Source: Brevibacillus brevis NBRC 100599 (GTDB taxonomy: Bacteria; Bacillota; Bacilli; Brevibacillales; Brevibacillaceae). From it: a stretch of 64,000 nucleotides of DNA. The notes under the pieces are model-generated. The model was not told the DNA's origin. It saw only the letters and a program-made list of their open reading frames with translations, and did not search any database. The number at the start of each line of letters is the position of its first letter. The stretch's first letter is position 1. The stretch spans positions 6,200,001 to 6,264,000 of the forward strand of contig NC_012491.1 of assembly GCF_000010165.1 (NCBI RefSeq), written 5' to 3'. A program made the position numbers and the translations under genes. Below, in pieces: positions 25,779-35,826 of this stretch.

Positions 25779-28700
25779 ATGAAAACAGTCGCCTGGAAAT
25801 GGACGAAAATGATCGTTGTTGCTCTACTAGTGGTAACAGCCGTTCGCTTACTCTGGATGAGTTTCCTTACCACCTTTGACTACGCTGAAAAACCAGTGGC
25901 TGTACAAGGTGTGCTTGATTTACGCGGATGGGAATTCTCGGAATACCAAACATTACGGTTGGATGGGGAGTGGGAGTTCTTCCCTTCTCAGTTCATAGAG
26001 GGAAACGGTCTAAAGAAACCTGAGGGACAGACATACCTTCAAGTACCCAATAAGTGGGATGAGGCATTTGTTCATGAGCAGGGTTTATCGGACTCTTTCC
26101 ACTTCGGCACCTATCGACTACGCATCTTGCTTGATCCGGAACAGGAACAGACACTTGGTTTCAGGATCAATGAGCTTCGAACTGCCTCGACCGTCTATGC
26201 CAATGGGAAATTAGTGGCCCAGGCGGGACAACCGGCAACCAGCAACATAGAGCATCAAGCACGCAATATTCCCTATACTGTCAAACTGACACCACAACAA
26301 GGCCAAGTAGAGTTGCTTATCCATGTTTCCAATGATGCCGGGGCAGGAGGAATTACAAAACCTATTCGCTTCGGTACGATAGAAGCTGTACAGATGCGGA
26401 CGATCCTCTCCATCAGTTTGCAACTATTATTACTCGTCGTGTTTCTGATCCATAGTTTATATGCCTTGCTCCTGTACTTCTTGGGTGCCAGAAATAAAGG
26501 CTTGGTATATTTCTCATTGGTCATGGTTTGTGGAATATTTACCGTGGTGACAGCCGATGACAAGTTATTATTTGTCTGGTTGCAGTTCGATTATGATTGG
26601 ACAGTTAAGTTGACGTATCTCGTCTATGTTGGTGCAGTCGCCTTCATCCCTCCCTTGTTTCATCATCTGCTTCCTGCTTATCTAAACAGAAGGATTTTAC
26701 AAGGTTTCAGTGGCTTGTGCAGCTTATACGCCATCTTCATCCTCCTTGTACCTGCTGGAACTATCTTAGCGATGATCAGAATGCTCTCTATCGTGCTGCT
26801 CCTATCCGTCATTATTTCTGCTTACATACTCTGGAAGGCCATTCGGGACAAGGAAGACATTATATTTCTCCTGCTAGCTTGCTTGTTTGTAGGGGTGAAT
26901 GTGATCTGGACGATCGCTTATAGCATATTAGGATGGGAATTTATTCACTACCCCTTCAACCTGATCTTTGCCGTACTTGCTTTTGCGGCATATTGGTTTA
27001 GACGATTTTTCCGGGCAACGACTGAGACGAAACATCTTGCTGAGAAATTACAGCAAGAGGATAAGCGCAAGGACGAATTTTTGGTGAATACTTCCCATGA
27101 ACTGAGAAATCCATTACATGGCATCATCAATATCACACAAGCGATTATCGAGGATACAAACAATCCCCTTCATGAAGAACACAAAAAGCGTCTGGATATT
27201 CTCCTGCATGTCAGCAGACGTCTGACACTCATGCTAGATGATTTGCTGGATGTAACCCGATTAAAGGAGAACAGCATTCGCCTGCATGAGAAAAAATTAA
27301 ACCTGCAGTCTATCTTCGCTGGTGTTTTCGATATGGCGAAACTAATGCTGGACGGAAAACCGATTGCTTTACAAGTGGAAATAGACGATTCGTTTCCTGC
27401 TGTTCGGGGAGATGAAAACCGGCTGATTCAAATTCTTTTTAATTTGGTGCATAATGCCATTAAATTTACAGATGAGGGAACTATCACGATTCGCGCGACA
27501 ACGTCTAACGGATTTGCGCAGATCCAAGTAGAGGATACTGGGGTCGGTGTCGAGGAAAAGGCTCTACAAACTATTTTTCAACCTTATGAACAAGCGGAAC
27601 TGAATGCAATCAGAGCTAGTGGCGGATTCGGGCTTGGCTTACACATTTCCAAACAGTTAGTTGAGCTGCACGGCGGTACTCTATCGGTTCAGTCCACCCT
27701 GGGAAAAGGCTCTGCCTTTACTTTTACACTCCCACTTGCTTCAGATTCCGTTCTAATAGAAGAAAACAGCGCTCAGACATGGATGCAGACTTCACTAGAA
27801 ATGGCCGCTGCAACGACTGATCGAATCATTACATCGACAGAAACCGTTTCTTCTATGAATAGAAGAGCAAGAATTATCGTTGTAGATGACGACAGTATTA
27901 ACCTGAACATCCTTAGCAAAATGCTTGAATCAGATCAATACGAAGTAAGCACGGCAACCAGCGCTCAGCAAGCCCTGTCCATACTGGAACGTAACCCGGT
28001 CGATCTGGTCATCTCAGACGTCATGATGCCTCACGTATCCGGCTATGAACTTACACGCATCATTCGGGAACGATTCTCTGTTTTAGAACTGCCTGTCCTG
28101 CTCTTGACCGCGCGCAGTCGTTCCGAGGATATTATCGCCGGCTTTCAAGCAGGGGCGAACGACTATGTTAAGAAACCCGTCGATGCTTGGGAATTAAAAG
28201 CAAGGGTAAAAGCCTTAACAGAGTTTAAAATATCCTTCGATGAACGTTTGCGTATGGAAGGAGCATGGTTACAATCACAAATTGAACCTCATTTTTTGTT
28301 TAACGCATTAAATTCAATTGCCGCCTTGGGACTTCAGGACTTCACGAAAATGCAGACACTGCTTGAAGAGTTTAGCAACTATTTGCGTTTGAGCTTTGAC
28401 TTTCATAATTCTGAACCCGTTATTTCGCTTCACGATGAACTTGATCTTGTTCGATCTTATTTGTATATCGAGAAGCAACGATTTGGCGATCGCTTGCAAG
28501 TGGAATGGGATCTGGACCCTGATCTCGATTTTTGCTTACCACCCTTATCCATACAACCGCTAGTCGAAAATGCCATCAAACACGGCTTAATGCAACGCAC
28601 AAGTGGGGGAACTGTCTGGATTCACATCAAAGACAACGAGGAGTATTTCGAAATCTCAATCCAAGACGATGGGGAAGGCATAGCAGAGGAAGATCTGAAT

Positions 28701-28853
28701 CAACTATTCAGCCAAACAAGGCATGGCAAGAAAAGAGCAAGCGTAGGTCTGCGAAATATTGAACGGCGACTAAGACAACTATATAACCAGGGATTAACGA
28801 TTAATAGCTCACCTGAACAAGGTACGATCGTCACTTTTGGAATCCCCAAATAA
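25779..28853 (+). CDS. 7TM-DISM hybrid sensor kinase with receiver and LytS-type kinase core, second paralog
   Basis: About 1024 residues with the same plan as the kinase at 2247-5399. After a membrane anchor comes a DISMED2-like domain ([12 protein letters not shown]), seven membrane helices (about 205-410) and His[12 protein letters not shown] (His near 440). HATPase follows with [10 protein letters not shown] and [11 protein letters not shown], then a receiver with [11 protein letters not shown] and [12 protein letters not shown], and a second core with [12 protein letters not shown] and [10 protein letters not shown]. The two paralogs share long exact strings such as [12 protein letters not shown] chose the ATG at 25779, with GAGGG 11 bases upstream. 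A TTG at 25761 is the alternative. It converges with a SAPR-type response regulator, its likely partner. Confidence 0.9.
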   Translation: MKTVAWKWTKMIVVALLVVTAVRLLWMSFLTTFDYAEKPVAVQGVLDLRGWEFSEYQTLRLDGEWEFFPSQFIEGNGLKKPEGQTYLQVPNKWDEAFVHEQGLSDSFHFGTYRLRILLDPEQEQTLGFRINELRTASTVYANGKLVAQAGQPATSNIEHQARNIPYTVKLTPQQGQVELLIHVSNDAGAGGITKPIRFGTIEAVQMRTILSISLQLLLLVVFLIHSLYALLLYFLGARNKGLVYFSLVMVCGIFTVVTADDKLLFVWLQFDYDWTVKLTYLVYVGAVAFIPPLFHHLLPAYLNRRILQGFSGLCSLYAIFILLVPAGTILAMIRMLSIVLLLSVIISAYILWKAIRDKEDIIFLLLACLFVGVNVIWTIAYSILGWEFIHYPFNLIFAVLAFAAYWFRRFFRATTETKHLAEKLQQEDKRKDEFLVNTSHELRNPLHGIINITQAIIEDTNNPLHEEHKKRLDILLHVSRRLTLMLDDLLDVTRLKENSIRLHEKKLNLQSIFAGVFDMAKLMLDGKPIALQVEIDDSFPAVRGDENRLIQILFNLVHNAIKFTDEGTITIRATTSNGFAQIQVEDTGVGVEEKALQTIFQPYEQAELNAIRASGGFGLGLHISKQLVELHGGTLSVQSTLGKGSAFTFTLPLASDSVLIEENSAQTWMQTSLEMAAATTDRIITSTETVSSMNRRARIIVVDDDSINLNILSKMLESDQYEVSTATSAQQALSILERNPVDLVISDVMMPHVSGYELTRIIRERFSVLELPVLLLTARSRSEDIIAGFQAGANDYVKKPVDAWELKARVKALTEFKISFDERLRMEGAWLQSQIEPHFLFNALNSIAALGLQDFTKMQTLLEEFSNYLRLSFDFHNSEPVISLHDELDLVRSYLYIEKQRFGDRLQVEWDLDPDLDFCLPPLSIQPLVENAIKHGLMQRTSGGTVWIHIKDNEEYFEISIQDDGEGIAEEDLNQLFSQTRHGKKRASVGLRNIERRLRQLYNQGLTINSSPEQGTIVTFGIPK

Positions 28854-28884
28854 GGAATAAGCCACTTGGTTTATTCCTTATTTT
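28848..28884. terminator. Bidirectional terminator between kinase and response regulator
   Basis: AAATAAGGAATAA pairs with TTATTCCTTATTT around a short GC-closed loop and is followed by TT on the plus strand. It serves both convergent genes and overlaps both ends. Confidence 0.85.
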
Positions 28885-30001
28885 TCTGCTTCCAAAGTTG
28901 ATACCATTCTGTAATTGCCGGATTAGGCTGTTCTTGCAATTCGTTCCATAACACACTCGTTAAATGATCGTATTGCTTATGAACCGAAGAGTGCCTACCC
29001 GTGTCAGCAAATATTTTCATAAGGAAAAAATAGGCTTCTTCCTCGAGCGGATAACGCTGACAAATGTCCAAACATAGCGTGATGGCTTTGTCCCATTCAT
29101 CATTGGCGTAATACCAATCCACCATTTTCAAAGCGGTTTGCACCCATTGCAGTTGTAATCTTTGACGCTCGCTTTCTGCCCATATGTAATTATGCTCTTG
29201 CAAATAATCTCCTTTACACAGAGCCATGGCTTGTTCATACTCGTCAATTGTCTCCGCAGTTAAGGATAAGTCAGAGCGAAAAAAACGCTCAAACTGATCT
29301 ACATCTAAGATGGTTTGTTCTAGTTTTACCTTGTACCCTTCTGATGTATTGCTAATTTGAAAGTATTTGCTAAATGGCGCCAAGGTTTTGCGAATATGAT
29401 AGATAGCCGTATACAACTGATGATTGGCTTTTTCCGGTTCAAGCTCTGGCCAAAGCAACTCAATGATCGCCGTTTTATTAACCGTAGTTCCCCTGTGTTG
29501 AACCAAATATAAGAACAACTGCTGCACCTTGGCAGTTCGCCAACGAAGTGGGATTTCCTGGCCTCCATCTACAAACGTTACTTGTTGAAACAGACTCATT
29601 TGTAAATTCTCCGATTTCTGAGGGGAGAAGGTCTTATGTTCCTCCATCATCGATTGAATTCGTTTCATGGTATTTTGCAGACGTTTCTTGCCAACCGGCT
29701 TTAATACATAGTCAAGGGCGTTCAGCTCAAATGCTTTAATCGCATATCTCTCATATGCGGTGACGAAGACAATTTGCAATTGAGGTTTCACTTCCAAAAG
29801 CTGTTCGGCCAACTCGATACCGTTTAGCTTTGGTGTTTGAATATCCAAAAAGACAATATCAATCTCTTTTTTTTCAATCTCTCGTTTGCCGATCATCGGA
29901 TCCGTAAACTTGCCAACAATTTCAAAATCGCCGATATTTAATAACTGATGCTCCAAATAATTTAATGCCAACTCTTCATCGTCGATTAAGATCGCTTTCA
30001 T
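28871..30001 (-). CDS. SAPR-type response regulator (REC, winged helix, BTAD)
   Basis: About 376 residues. The receiver domain begins KAILIDDEELALNYLEHQLL, has acceptor Asp near residue 53 in IVFLDIQTPKLNG and the conserved Lys in YVLKPVGKKR. A winged-helix output domain (about 150-220, AIIELLWPELEPEKANHQLYTAIYHIRKTL) is followed by a helical BTAD domain (about 225-365, DVDQFERFFRSD). Such regulators accompany DISM-type kinases in Bacillales. The ATG at 30001 has GTGGGGAAC just upstream, and a GTG at 30013 overlaps that site. Convergent with the kinase at 25779. Confidence 0.9.
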   Translation of the reverse strand: MKAILIDDEELALNYLEHQLLNIGDFEIVGKFTDPMIGKREIEKKEIDIVFLDIQTPKLNGIELAEQLLEVKPQLQIVFVTAYERYAIKAFELNALDYVLKPVGKKRLQNTMKRIQSMMEEHKTFSPQKSENLQMSLFQQVTFVDGGQEIPLRWRTAKVQQLFLYLVQHRGTTVNKTAIIELLWPELEPEKANHQLYTAIYHIRKTLAPFSKYFQISNTSEGYKVKLEQTILDVDQFERFFRSDLSLTAETIDEYEQAMALCKGDYLQEHNYIWAESERQRLQLQWVQTALKMVDWYYANDEWDKAITLCLDICQRYPLEEEAYFFLMKIFADTGRHSSVHKQYDHLTSVLWNELQEQPNPAITEWYQLWKQKNKE

Positions 30002-30106
30002 ACTGTTCCCCACTTTAATATTCTATCTATTCTCTAAACTATTCCCTCCCTGAACATTTGCTCAAACATTCCCGCTCCACTACTTAGGTTACTACTCAAC
30101 TTACCT

Positions 30107-30484
30107 TTAACTCTGCTCCCCTTGTATCGTTGGATTTTCATTAAGCCGCGCTTTATAAGACTCGCCCCATACTTTCATTGACATAATGACCGGTTCAAGA
30201 GTCCTTCCAAGATCAGTAAGGGAGTATTCCACTCTTGGAGGAACCTCTTTATATATTTCGCGATGAATGATGCCATCCCGTTCAAGCTCTCTTAACTGCA
30301 AGGTGAGCATAAACTGCGTGATTCCCGGATTGAGGCGCCTGAATTCATTGAATCTTTTCGTTCCGTTTAGGAGCTGATAGAGAATGATCCCCTTCCACTT
30401 TCCACCAATAACATCCAGCGTTGTTTCAACCGGACATGCTTGCATATCTGGACTCACTCCATATTTATTTCTTCGGTCTCCCAT
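30107..30484 (-). CDS. HxlR-family transcriptional regulator
   Basis: 125 residues with the HxlR winged helix. It contains CPVETTLDVIGGKWKGIILYQLLNGTKRFNEFRRLNPGITQFMLTLQLRELERDGI, and the conserved Cys before the helix (residue 16) is often redox- or quinone-sensing. GGGGGTAAGCTG precedes the ATG. It is divergent from the oxidoreductase gene at 30609, which is its likely target; this gene pair is common in Bacillales. Confidence 0.93.
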   Translation of the reverse strand: MGDRRNKYGVSPDMQACPVETTLDVIGGKWKGIILYQLLNGTKRFNEFRRLNPGITQFMLTLQLRELERDGIIHREIYKEVPPRVEYSLTDLGRTLEPVIMSMKVWGESYKARLNENPTIQGEQS

Positions 30485-30538
30485 CAGCTTACCCCCAATG
30501 GTTTGATTTTTAATACTATACCATAAAAATATGCGTAC

Positions 30539-30551
30539 TTACTTAAAGTAA
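30539..30551. promoter_or_regulatory. Candidate HxlR operator
   Basis: TTACTTAAAGTAA is a palindrome with one mismatch at its centre, preceded by GTAC. It lies in the divergent promoter region and resembles HxlR/YodB-type sites. Confidence 0.45.
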
Positions 30552-30608
30552 TTGAATCGTTTTACAATGCAACTGTACAACATTTCCTATTTGAGAGGAT
30601 GGATACCC

Positions 30609-31655
30609 ATGAATAATACTCACCAAAAGATGAAAGCTGTCGGTGCTTACCGATACCTCCCTATATCTAATCCGGAAAGCCTTATTGATTTGCACGTGGA
30701 TAAACCGGAACCTACAGGCCGTGATTTGCTTGTACGTGTAAAAGCAATCTCCGTCAACCCTGCAGACGTAGGCGTCCGCGAAAGTCATAACTACGAAGCC
30801 GATTCACCGAAAATTCTTGGTTGGGATGCTGCTGGAATCGTAGAACAAGTTGGTCCTGACTGCCAATTGTTTAAACCTGGGGACAAGATCTATTATGCGG
30901 GCAGTGTGTCCCGACCAGGCAGCAACAGCGAATTTCACTTAGTTGATGAACGAATTGTGGGAAATATGCCGCGAAGTTTGGATTTCGCTGCCGCTGCCGC
31001 ATTACCGCTTACCTCGATAACTGCATGGGAGGGTCTTTTTGATCGCTTAGGAGTTAGCGTAAATACAGGTGAAAACAAAAGCATACTGATTATCGGTGCA
31101 GCTGGAGGAGTAGGATCGATTGCTATTCAACTTGCAAAATTAGCAGGTTTGACGATCATCGGTACTGCTTCACGTCCAGAGTCAATTCAATGGGCTAAAG
31201 GTCTCGGTGCGGATTTTATCATAAACCACAACAACCCTTTTCTCCCTCAACTCAAGGAAGTTGGTATTGACGCCGTCGATTATATCCTTTGCTTGAATGA
31301 TACGGTTGAACATCTTGAGAATATGGCAGAAGTCATTGTCCCCCAAGGTAAAATTTGCGCTATCGTTCCTGCAAATAAGGCTACCTGGGCAGGGAGCTTG
31401 AAAATGGACTTGCTGTTTTCTAAGAGTGTAACGTTTGTATGGGAGTTCATGTTTACACGGTCCTTGCTTCAAACCAATGACATGATCAAACAACACGAAT
31501 TGTTGAATGAACTGGCGGATTTAATCGATGATGGAAAAATAAAGACTACGCTGACTGAACGACTGGAGCCCATCAATGCAGCAAACCTGCGTCTCGCGCA
31601 TGAGAAGTTGGAATCTGGGCGGACCATTGGAAAAATTGTTTTAGAAAACTTCTGA
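30609..31655 (+). CDS. Zinc-type alcohol dehydrogenase-like / quinone oxidoreductase family protein
   Basis: About 348 residues of the medium-chain dehydrogenase superfamily. The GroES-like half has VKAISVNPADVGVRESHNY and ILGWDAAGIVEQVG. The Rossmann half has SILIIGAAGGVGSIAIQLAKLAGL. Structural-zinc Cys residues are absent, as in zeta-crystallin-like NADPH:quinone oxidoreductases. The ATG at 30609 follows GAGAGGATGG. A start at 30552 would overlap the operator. It is controlled in all likelihood by the divergent HxlR protein, in a quinone- or aldehyde-stress response. Confidence 0.88.
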   Translation: MNNTHQKMKAVGAYRYLPISNPESLIDLHVDKPEPTGRDLLVRVKAISVNPADVGVRESHNYEADSPKILGWDAAGIVEQVGPDCQLFKPGDKIYYAGSVSRPGSNSEFHLVDERIVGNMPRSLDFAAAAALPLTSITAWEGLFDRLGVSVNTGENKSILIIGAAGGVGSIAIQLAKLAGLTIIGTASRPESIQWAKGLGADFIINHNNPFLPQLKEVGIDAVDYILCLNDTVEHLENMAEVIVPQGKICAIVPANKATWAGSLKMDLLFSKSVTFVWEFMFTRSLLQTNDMIKQHELLNELADLIDDGKIKTTLTERLEPINAANLRLAHEKLESGRTIGKIVLENF

Positions 31656-31717
31656 TACGATGAAGGCGAAGTAGGTATGTTTGGTTCCAAAAAGTGTTAA
31701 TGTGAATAAATAGCTCT

Positions 31718-31743
31718 AAGGCCCCTGCTAATATGGGGCCTTT
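31718..31743 (+). terminator. Terminator after the oxidoreductase gene
   Basis: AAGGCCCC pairs with GGGGCCTT around a 9-base loop. The T run is short (TTT). The rest of 31656-31914 shows no gene. Confidence 0.65.
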
Positions 31744-31914
31744 ACATCCACGCCGTTCCTATTGTCCTATCAACCTGTTGCCTCTCCATAAATGTTCTGC
31801 TGCAAGTAAGCTCATGCTTCTCCACTTTCTAGATCGCGGTCCACTTGATATTCTGACTTCTCTATATCCATAAGAGCAACTCTGCGCTGGTAAGAGGATC
31901 CATATGCGCGCGAC

Positions 31915-32508
31915 CTAGTCAACAATATTAACACCAGGAATTATTTGCAAGAGCGCACGTATTTCGCTTAAAGATAACCCGCTTTCCTTAGCCAACACAC
32001 TCGCATCACCAATTATAGCGACACATTCCCGATCCGAATCCGTATAAATGTCCAAAGTCAGACCGATTTTTTTCGGCCATTGTTGTGAGATCACAAAATC
32101 CCGAGCTTCAGCCGGATTCAACAAGCAAAAGCATGGCCATTTGGGAATAAGAATTCCCTTCATGTCACAATTCAACAAACGGCAATCTTGCAAACGTGCA
32201 GATGAAAAATCGCACTCTGACACGGATGATCTGTCCATGTCTTCCCAGTCGCCAAAATCACAGCCAATATACTTGCCCATAAACCTGACGCGTAAGAAAT
32301 GTACACCCTGAAAATGAAAGTTCCTTAAGGCTTGCTTTTGATCGAAAATACCTCCATGCATCCTCAATCCAGCAAAAACCATTCCTTGCCCATCGGTATC
32401 TGAAATGACGGTGCAATTATGCAGTTCCAGTTTCGGACCCAAAATACTTACCTGATCCCTTTCAAGCTCAATCGTTTGACTAGAAAGCACTTGAGAATTC
32501 ATTTTCAC
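31915..32508 (-). CDS. Pentapeptide-repeat-like protein of unknown function
   Basis: 197 residues. The middle (about 55-135) shows pentapeptide-style repeats with a central Phe or Leu every fifth residue, for example NFHFQGVHFLRVRF and CDFSSARLQDCRLLNCDMKG, which predicts a right-handed beta-helix. The C-terminal 60 residues (NPAEARDFVISQQWPKKIGLTL...LAKESGLSLSEIRALLQIIPGVN) form a separate helical domain. The start is GTG at 32508 or ATG at 32502. No signal peptide. It is followed upstream on the same strand by the 97-residue gene. The pair is flanked by an 11-bp direct repeat. Confidence 0.65.
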   Translation of the reverse strand: MKMNSQVLSSQTIELERDQVSILGPKLELHNCTVISDTDGQGMVFAGLRMHGGIFDQKQALRNFHFQGVHFLRVRFMGKYIGCDFGDWEDMDRSSVSECDFSSARLQDCRLLNCDMKGILIPKWPCFCLLNPAEARDFVISQQWPKKIGLTLDIYTDSDRECVAIIGDASVLAKESGLSLSEIRALLQIIPGVNIVD

Positions 32509-32554
32509 CTTGTTATCTTCCTTTCAATAATCTTGCTCCTCTATTATTGGGATT

Positions 32555-32848
32555 CTAAGAAGAAAAGTCAGCCACACAGATTTCGTTAAATATCAAATCG
32601 AGTGGCATATGCTCCACAGCATCAGCAATTTCGTCATAAGGCTGAGGAATTACAAAAGAAAATTCAAAGTCATCATCAATGATCAGCGATCCATTAAAAA
32701 TACGCTGCCTGGATGTCAGCCCGATTATATCCCTCATGGATTGCCCGGCAAACAAGCACTCCTTATAGCGCCCCGTATAACTTTGATTGCAACCAATCGA
32801 GACAATCAGGCCACTAGAATCCACTACAATTGTCAAAGTGCCATCCAA
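32555..32848 (-). CDS. Hypothetical protein, probably truncated at its N-terminus
   Basis: 97 residues from a TTG: LTIVVDSSGLIVSIGCNQSY and so on to CVADFSS. The frame remains open for seven more codons upstream (RSAYT..) before a stop. No ribosome site precedes the TTG, so the original start is likely lost. I recognise no family. It is acidic, without export signal. Together with the pentapeptide-like gene it lies between copies of TATGCGCGCGA and next to the rlmH-end repeat at 32945. Confidence 0.4.
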   Translation of the reverse strand: MDGTLTIVVDSSGLIVSIGCNQSYTGRYKECLFAGQSMRDIIGLTSRQRIFNGSLIIDDDFEFSFVIPQPYDEIADAVEHMPLDLIFNEICVADFSS

Positions 32849-32944
32849 TGTATACGCAGATCTTACCTAAGGTCGGCTTATGCGCGCGATTAGAAGCGCG
32901 CGAATGCTCTCCGACTACACCATTTTTCAGACAATAAGTAACAG

Positions 32945-32975
32945 TTTTTCGCCGTCACTTATACTACGGTTCCCC
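32945..32975. repeat. Distal copy of the rlmH 3' end (att-like site A)
   Basis: TTTTTCGCCGTCACTTAT followed by ACTACGGTTCCCC matches the end of rlmH (54472-54502) at 27 of 31 positions, in the same orientation, including the rlmH stop codon. No rlmH coding sequence accompanies it. It is the leftmost of five related sites and could be the outer boundary of DNA inserted at rlmH. Confidence 0.7.
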
Positions 32976-33013
32976 GCATTGACTGTAACGGCAAGCAGAA
33001 TGGGCTCCAACTT

Positions 33014-34765
33014 TCATCCCACGCTCTGGTCCGTCTGAGGAAACCGCAGGACGATTCGTGTTCCCGATCCCTCCCTGGATTCCACTTCAATTCCACCCTT
33101 ATGAGCAATACTAATCGCCTTGGCGATACTCATGCCAAGTCCCGCGCCGTCCGTTCTATCCTCCGTATGCGTGCCCCGGTAATATCGTTCGAACAAATTG
33201 CGCCTCGTCTCTTCATCCATCCCGATCCCATTATCCTCCACGATAATGAGAGCATCGTCTCCTGCAGTTTCCGTTCTCACCGTAATCACTGTTCCAGGGG
33301 GATTGTGCTTGATTGCATTCGAGATCAAGTTGTCCAACATCCGCTTAAACCATTTCACACTCGCTTTCACAACCAATTCTTCTTTCGACTCCTCAAATGC
33401 AAAAGTCACATGCTGGATCGTCACATCGTTCACATAACGCAGCACGACCCTGCGCACAAGCTCATTCAACTTACTATTTTCTAATGAAAAGCTGATGGCG
33501 TTATTTTTCAATTGGAACGTGAGGGAGAAATCCTGCAGCAATTCAAGCATGTAGTCCCCTTTTTCCCGAATCATCTTGCCCATCCCCTGAAGCTCCGCGC
33601 CGGTCCACTCGTATTGACTGCTCTCAAGCAGATGCCCATACCCATGAATCGTAGAGAGCGGGGTTCTAAGATCATGGGAGATTCCCGTCATCCATTCCTC
33701 CCGTGTACTCTCCAGGCGCCTCCGTTCCTGCTCTAAAGCATCGAGCCTTGCAGCCATTTCGTAAAATTCGGCAATTACTTCCTTATACAGTCGGTAACGC
33801 AAGCGGATTTTGCCGTTTTTGCGGAACACCTTTTTTCGTTCTTTCTCCGTTAAAGCCTCATCATAACGCCCTTGTCCCATTCGATCAAACCAATCGACAA
33901 ACAGTTGCAGTGGCTCACCATACCGATATCCATGCCAAAGCGAGAAAGCAAATGTCAGCAGCAGCATGACAACTCCCGTAACAATGAGCACTATGATGAA
34001 TTCATGAAGAATCGGCTGGTTAACAAAGACGATTCCTTTCTTGGTCGTATGTAGAATCCATGTATTTCTGGATGCCGGCTCATAATTGATGAAAATATCA
34101 TTCGGATAAATGCCGGGCTCCATTCGCATTGCGATCATTTCAAGCGGACGGTATTGTTCCTTGGGCGTAGAATTACCGATAGACTGGACTATCCGCCCGT
34201 TTTCATCCATTATCTCCAGGTATTCCTTTGATCGTTCAAGCTGCTGTTCCAGCTCTTTCACTGCAGTTGGACGGATCAACCCTTGTGTTCCTAGGGAGCG
34301 ATTCCATTCCTTCAACCGGACCGCCCCGCTGTCTTCAACTCCCAGCATATAAAAGAGAGGCGTCTGATCCGTCGTATCCAGCATCGTTATTACTCGAAAA
34401 GATTCATAGCGTCCAGTTTCCTCAATCTGCAGCAGTTCGTTCGCACTGTAAGACGATTTCAGCAGGCTAGGGGCGTTCACCGAATAAACGACTTTTCCCT
34501 TGTCGTCCACAATCTGCAGCCAGTAGCCGCCTTCCGTGAGCTGTTCTATCCACCTCTGAGGTATCGTCAGAACCCCGTCTTCTTTTGTGGTTTCCACGGA
34601 AATGTTATCCAGGGCGCTTAGGGGGAAATTTTTTTTCATATCCTGATTCGTGAAATATTGAATGAGCAGAAACAGGACGGCAGCCAAAATAACAAAAATA
34701 AATACCCCCTGCAGGAAAAACCGATACGTGAAATGAACCGCAAGCCTTCGCCGAATTCGGTTCAT
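33014..34765 (-). CDS. Two-component sensor histidine kinase
   Basis: 583 residues. A membrane helix at about 14-36 is followed by an extracytoplasmic sensor (about 37-255) and a second membrane helix (about 257-280). A HAMP-like linker and coiled coil (ALEQERRRLESTREEW) precede HisKA with GISHDLRTPLSTIHG and HATPase with NLISNAIKHNPPG, ENGIGMD-like N and G boxes and GAGLGMSIAKAI. The start ATG overlaps the stop of the response regulator gene by 4 bases, so the pair is translationally coupled. Likely target: the divergent S41-protease region. Confidence 0.92.
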   Translation of the reverse strand: MNRIRRRLAVHFTYRFFLQGVFIFVILAAVLFLLIQYFTNQDMKKNFPLSALDNISVETTKEDGVLTIPQRWIEQLTEGGYWLQIVDDKGKVVYSVNAPSLLKSSYSANELLQIEETGRYESFRVITMLDTTDQTPLFYMLGVEDSGAVRLKEWNRSLGTQGLIRPTAVKELEQQLERSKEYLEIMDENGRIVQSIGNSTPKEQYRPLEMIAMRMEPGIYPNDIFINYEPASRNTWILHTTKKGIVFVNQPILHEFIIVLIVTGVVMLLLTFAFSLWHGYRYGEPLQLFVDWFDRMGQGRYDEALTEKERKKVFRKNGKIRLRYRLYKEVIAEFYEMAARLDALEQERRRLESTREEWMTGISHDLRTPLSTIHGYGHLLESSQYEWTGAELQGMGKMIREKGDYMLELLQDFSLTFQLKNNAISFSLENSKLNELVRRVVLRYVNDVTIQHVTFAFEESKEELVVKASVKWFKRMLDNLISNAIKHNPPGTVITVRTETAGDDALIIVEDNGIGMDEETRRNLFERYYRGTHTEDRTDGAGLGMSIAKAISIAHKGGIEVESREGSGTRIVLRFPQTDQSVG

Positions 34766-35475
34766 GCGTCCTTCTCCTTGATCAGCTTATAGCCCAGCCC
34801 ACGTACCGTTACAAGATAACGGGGTGCCCCCAGGTCCGATTCGATACGCTCACGGATTTTATGGATATGAACCATAACCGTATTATCGTCCCCCATGCCA
34901 TCGATACCCCAAACCGCTTCATACAACTGCGCTTTGGAGAACACCATGTTCGGATTCTTGCATAAGTACAGCAGCAGTTGATACGCTTGTGCCGGACATG
35001 GCACCGCCTCCCCTCCCACCAACAGTTCGCCCTCGTACTCATCCAGCACAAACCCTCCGAAATCATAGCGGCGCCGGGTTTCCTCCGCATGCTGCACAGG
35101 CATAAGAACGCCGCGGCGCAGCCCGGCCTTGGTTCTTGCTACAATTTCAAGCGGATTGAATGGTTTGGTCACATAATCGTCTCCACCGATGGCAAACCCG
35201 GACAGCACATCCAGATCCGACGCTCTTGCCGTTAAATAAATGATATACGCAGATGAGATCTCCCGTATTTGGGGGCATAGGTCAAACCCCGACTGATCAG
35301 GGAGCATAACATCCAATATGATGATATCTACTTCATTTTTGGCTAGCAGCCGTAGCGCTTCCTGGGCCGTGCCCGCTGTGTAAATATGACGGAAGCCTTC
35401 TTTTTTCAGCACCGTTTCAAGCAATTGGATAATCGATTTTTCATCGTCAACAATCAAGATTTTCGAGTTATACAT
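34762..35475 (-). CDS. OmpR-family response regulator
   Basis: About 237 residues. Receiver: ILIVDDEKSIIQLLETVLKKEG, acceptor Asp near residue 54 in IIILDVMLPDQSG, Lys in [10 protein letters not shown]. Output: OmpR/PhoB winged helix with VFSKAQLYEAVWG and DDNTVMVHIHKIRERIE. The ATG at 35475 has AAAGGGGGG 6 bases upstream. An earlier frame start at 35508 lacks this. Divergent from the gene fragment and S41 protease at 35618-37212, which are probable targets. Confidence 0.93.
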   Translation of the reverse strand: MYNSKILIVDDEKSIIQLLETVLKKEGFRHIYTAGTAQEALRLLAKNEVDIIILDVMLPDQSGFDLCPQIREISSAYIIYLTARASDLDVLSGFAIGGDDYVTKPFNPLEIVARTKAGLRRGVLMPVQHAEETRRRYDFGGFVLDEYEGELLVGGEAVPCPAQAYQLLLYLCKNPNMVFSKAQLYEAVWGIDGMGDDNTVMVHIHKIRERIESDLGAPRYLVTVRGLGYKLIKEKDA

Positions 35476-35617
35476 CCAATCCCCCCTTTTGCTATCGTAA
35501 CAAATCAACTTTAATTCCAGCTAAACATTTCCAATTCCGTTAAGTAAACATTAAGGCAGACTTTAAGTGGATTTCAATCGTCGGTGCTACAATCGCTTTT
35601 GAGGTGATCGAATTTGG

Positions 35618-35821
35618 TTGGGCAACAACAACATTTGCACGACAATCTTTTATGGCTACGGGCTTGGAAGGTTCGGCAAGCTTGGCGTATTGGCCGGCTG
35701 CGGACTGACGCTTGTCATTTACACCGCGCAACTCTTCGCTAGCCACTGGTACTTTCGTGACCGAAGCACAGGCCACTTTGCTTTACTTGGGCTTAAAGAA
35801 GATCAGAAAAATGGGAGGTAG
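35618..35821 (+). pseudogene. C-terminal fragment of a DUF418 (YeiB-like) membrane protein
   Basis: 67 codons reading ICTTIFYGYGLGRFGKLGVLAGCG and TAQLFASHWYFR, which is the last part of DUF418 proteins (final two membrane helices). Full-length members have about 350-400 residues, so the N-terminal four-fifths are gone. A TTG at 35618 could still start it, and a GAGGTG lies 14 bases before. Its stop is two bases before the S41 gene, so it may serve as a leader frame for that gene. Confidence 0.65.
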
Positions 35822-35826
35822 TTATG

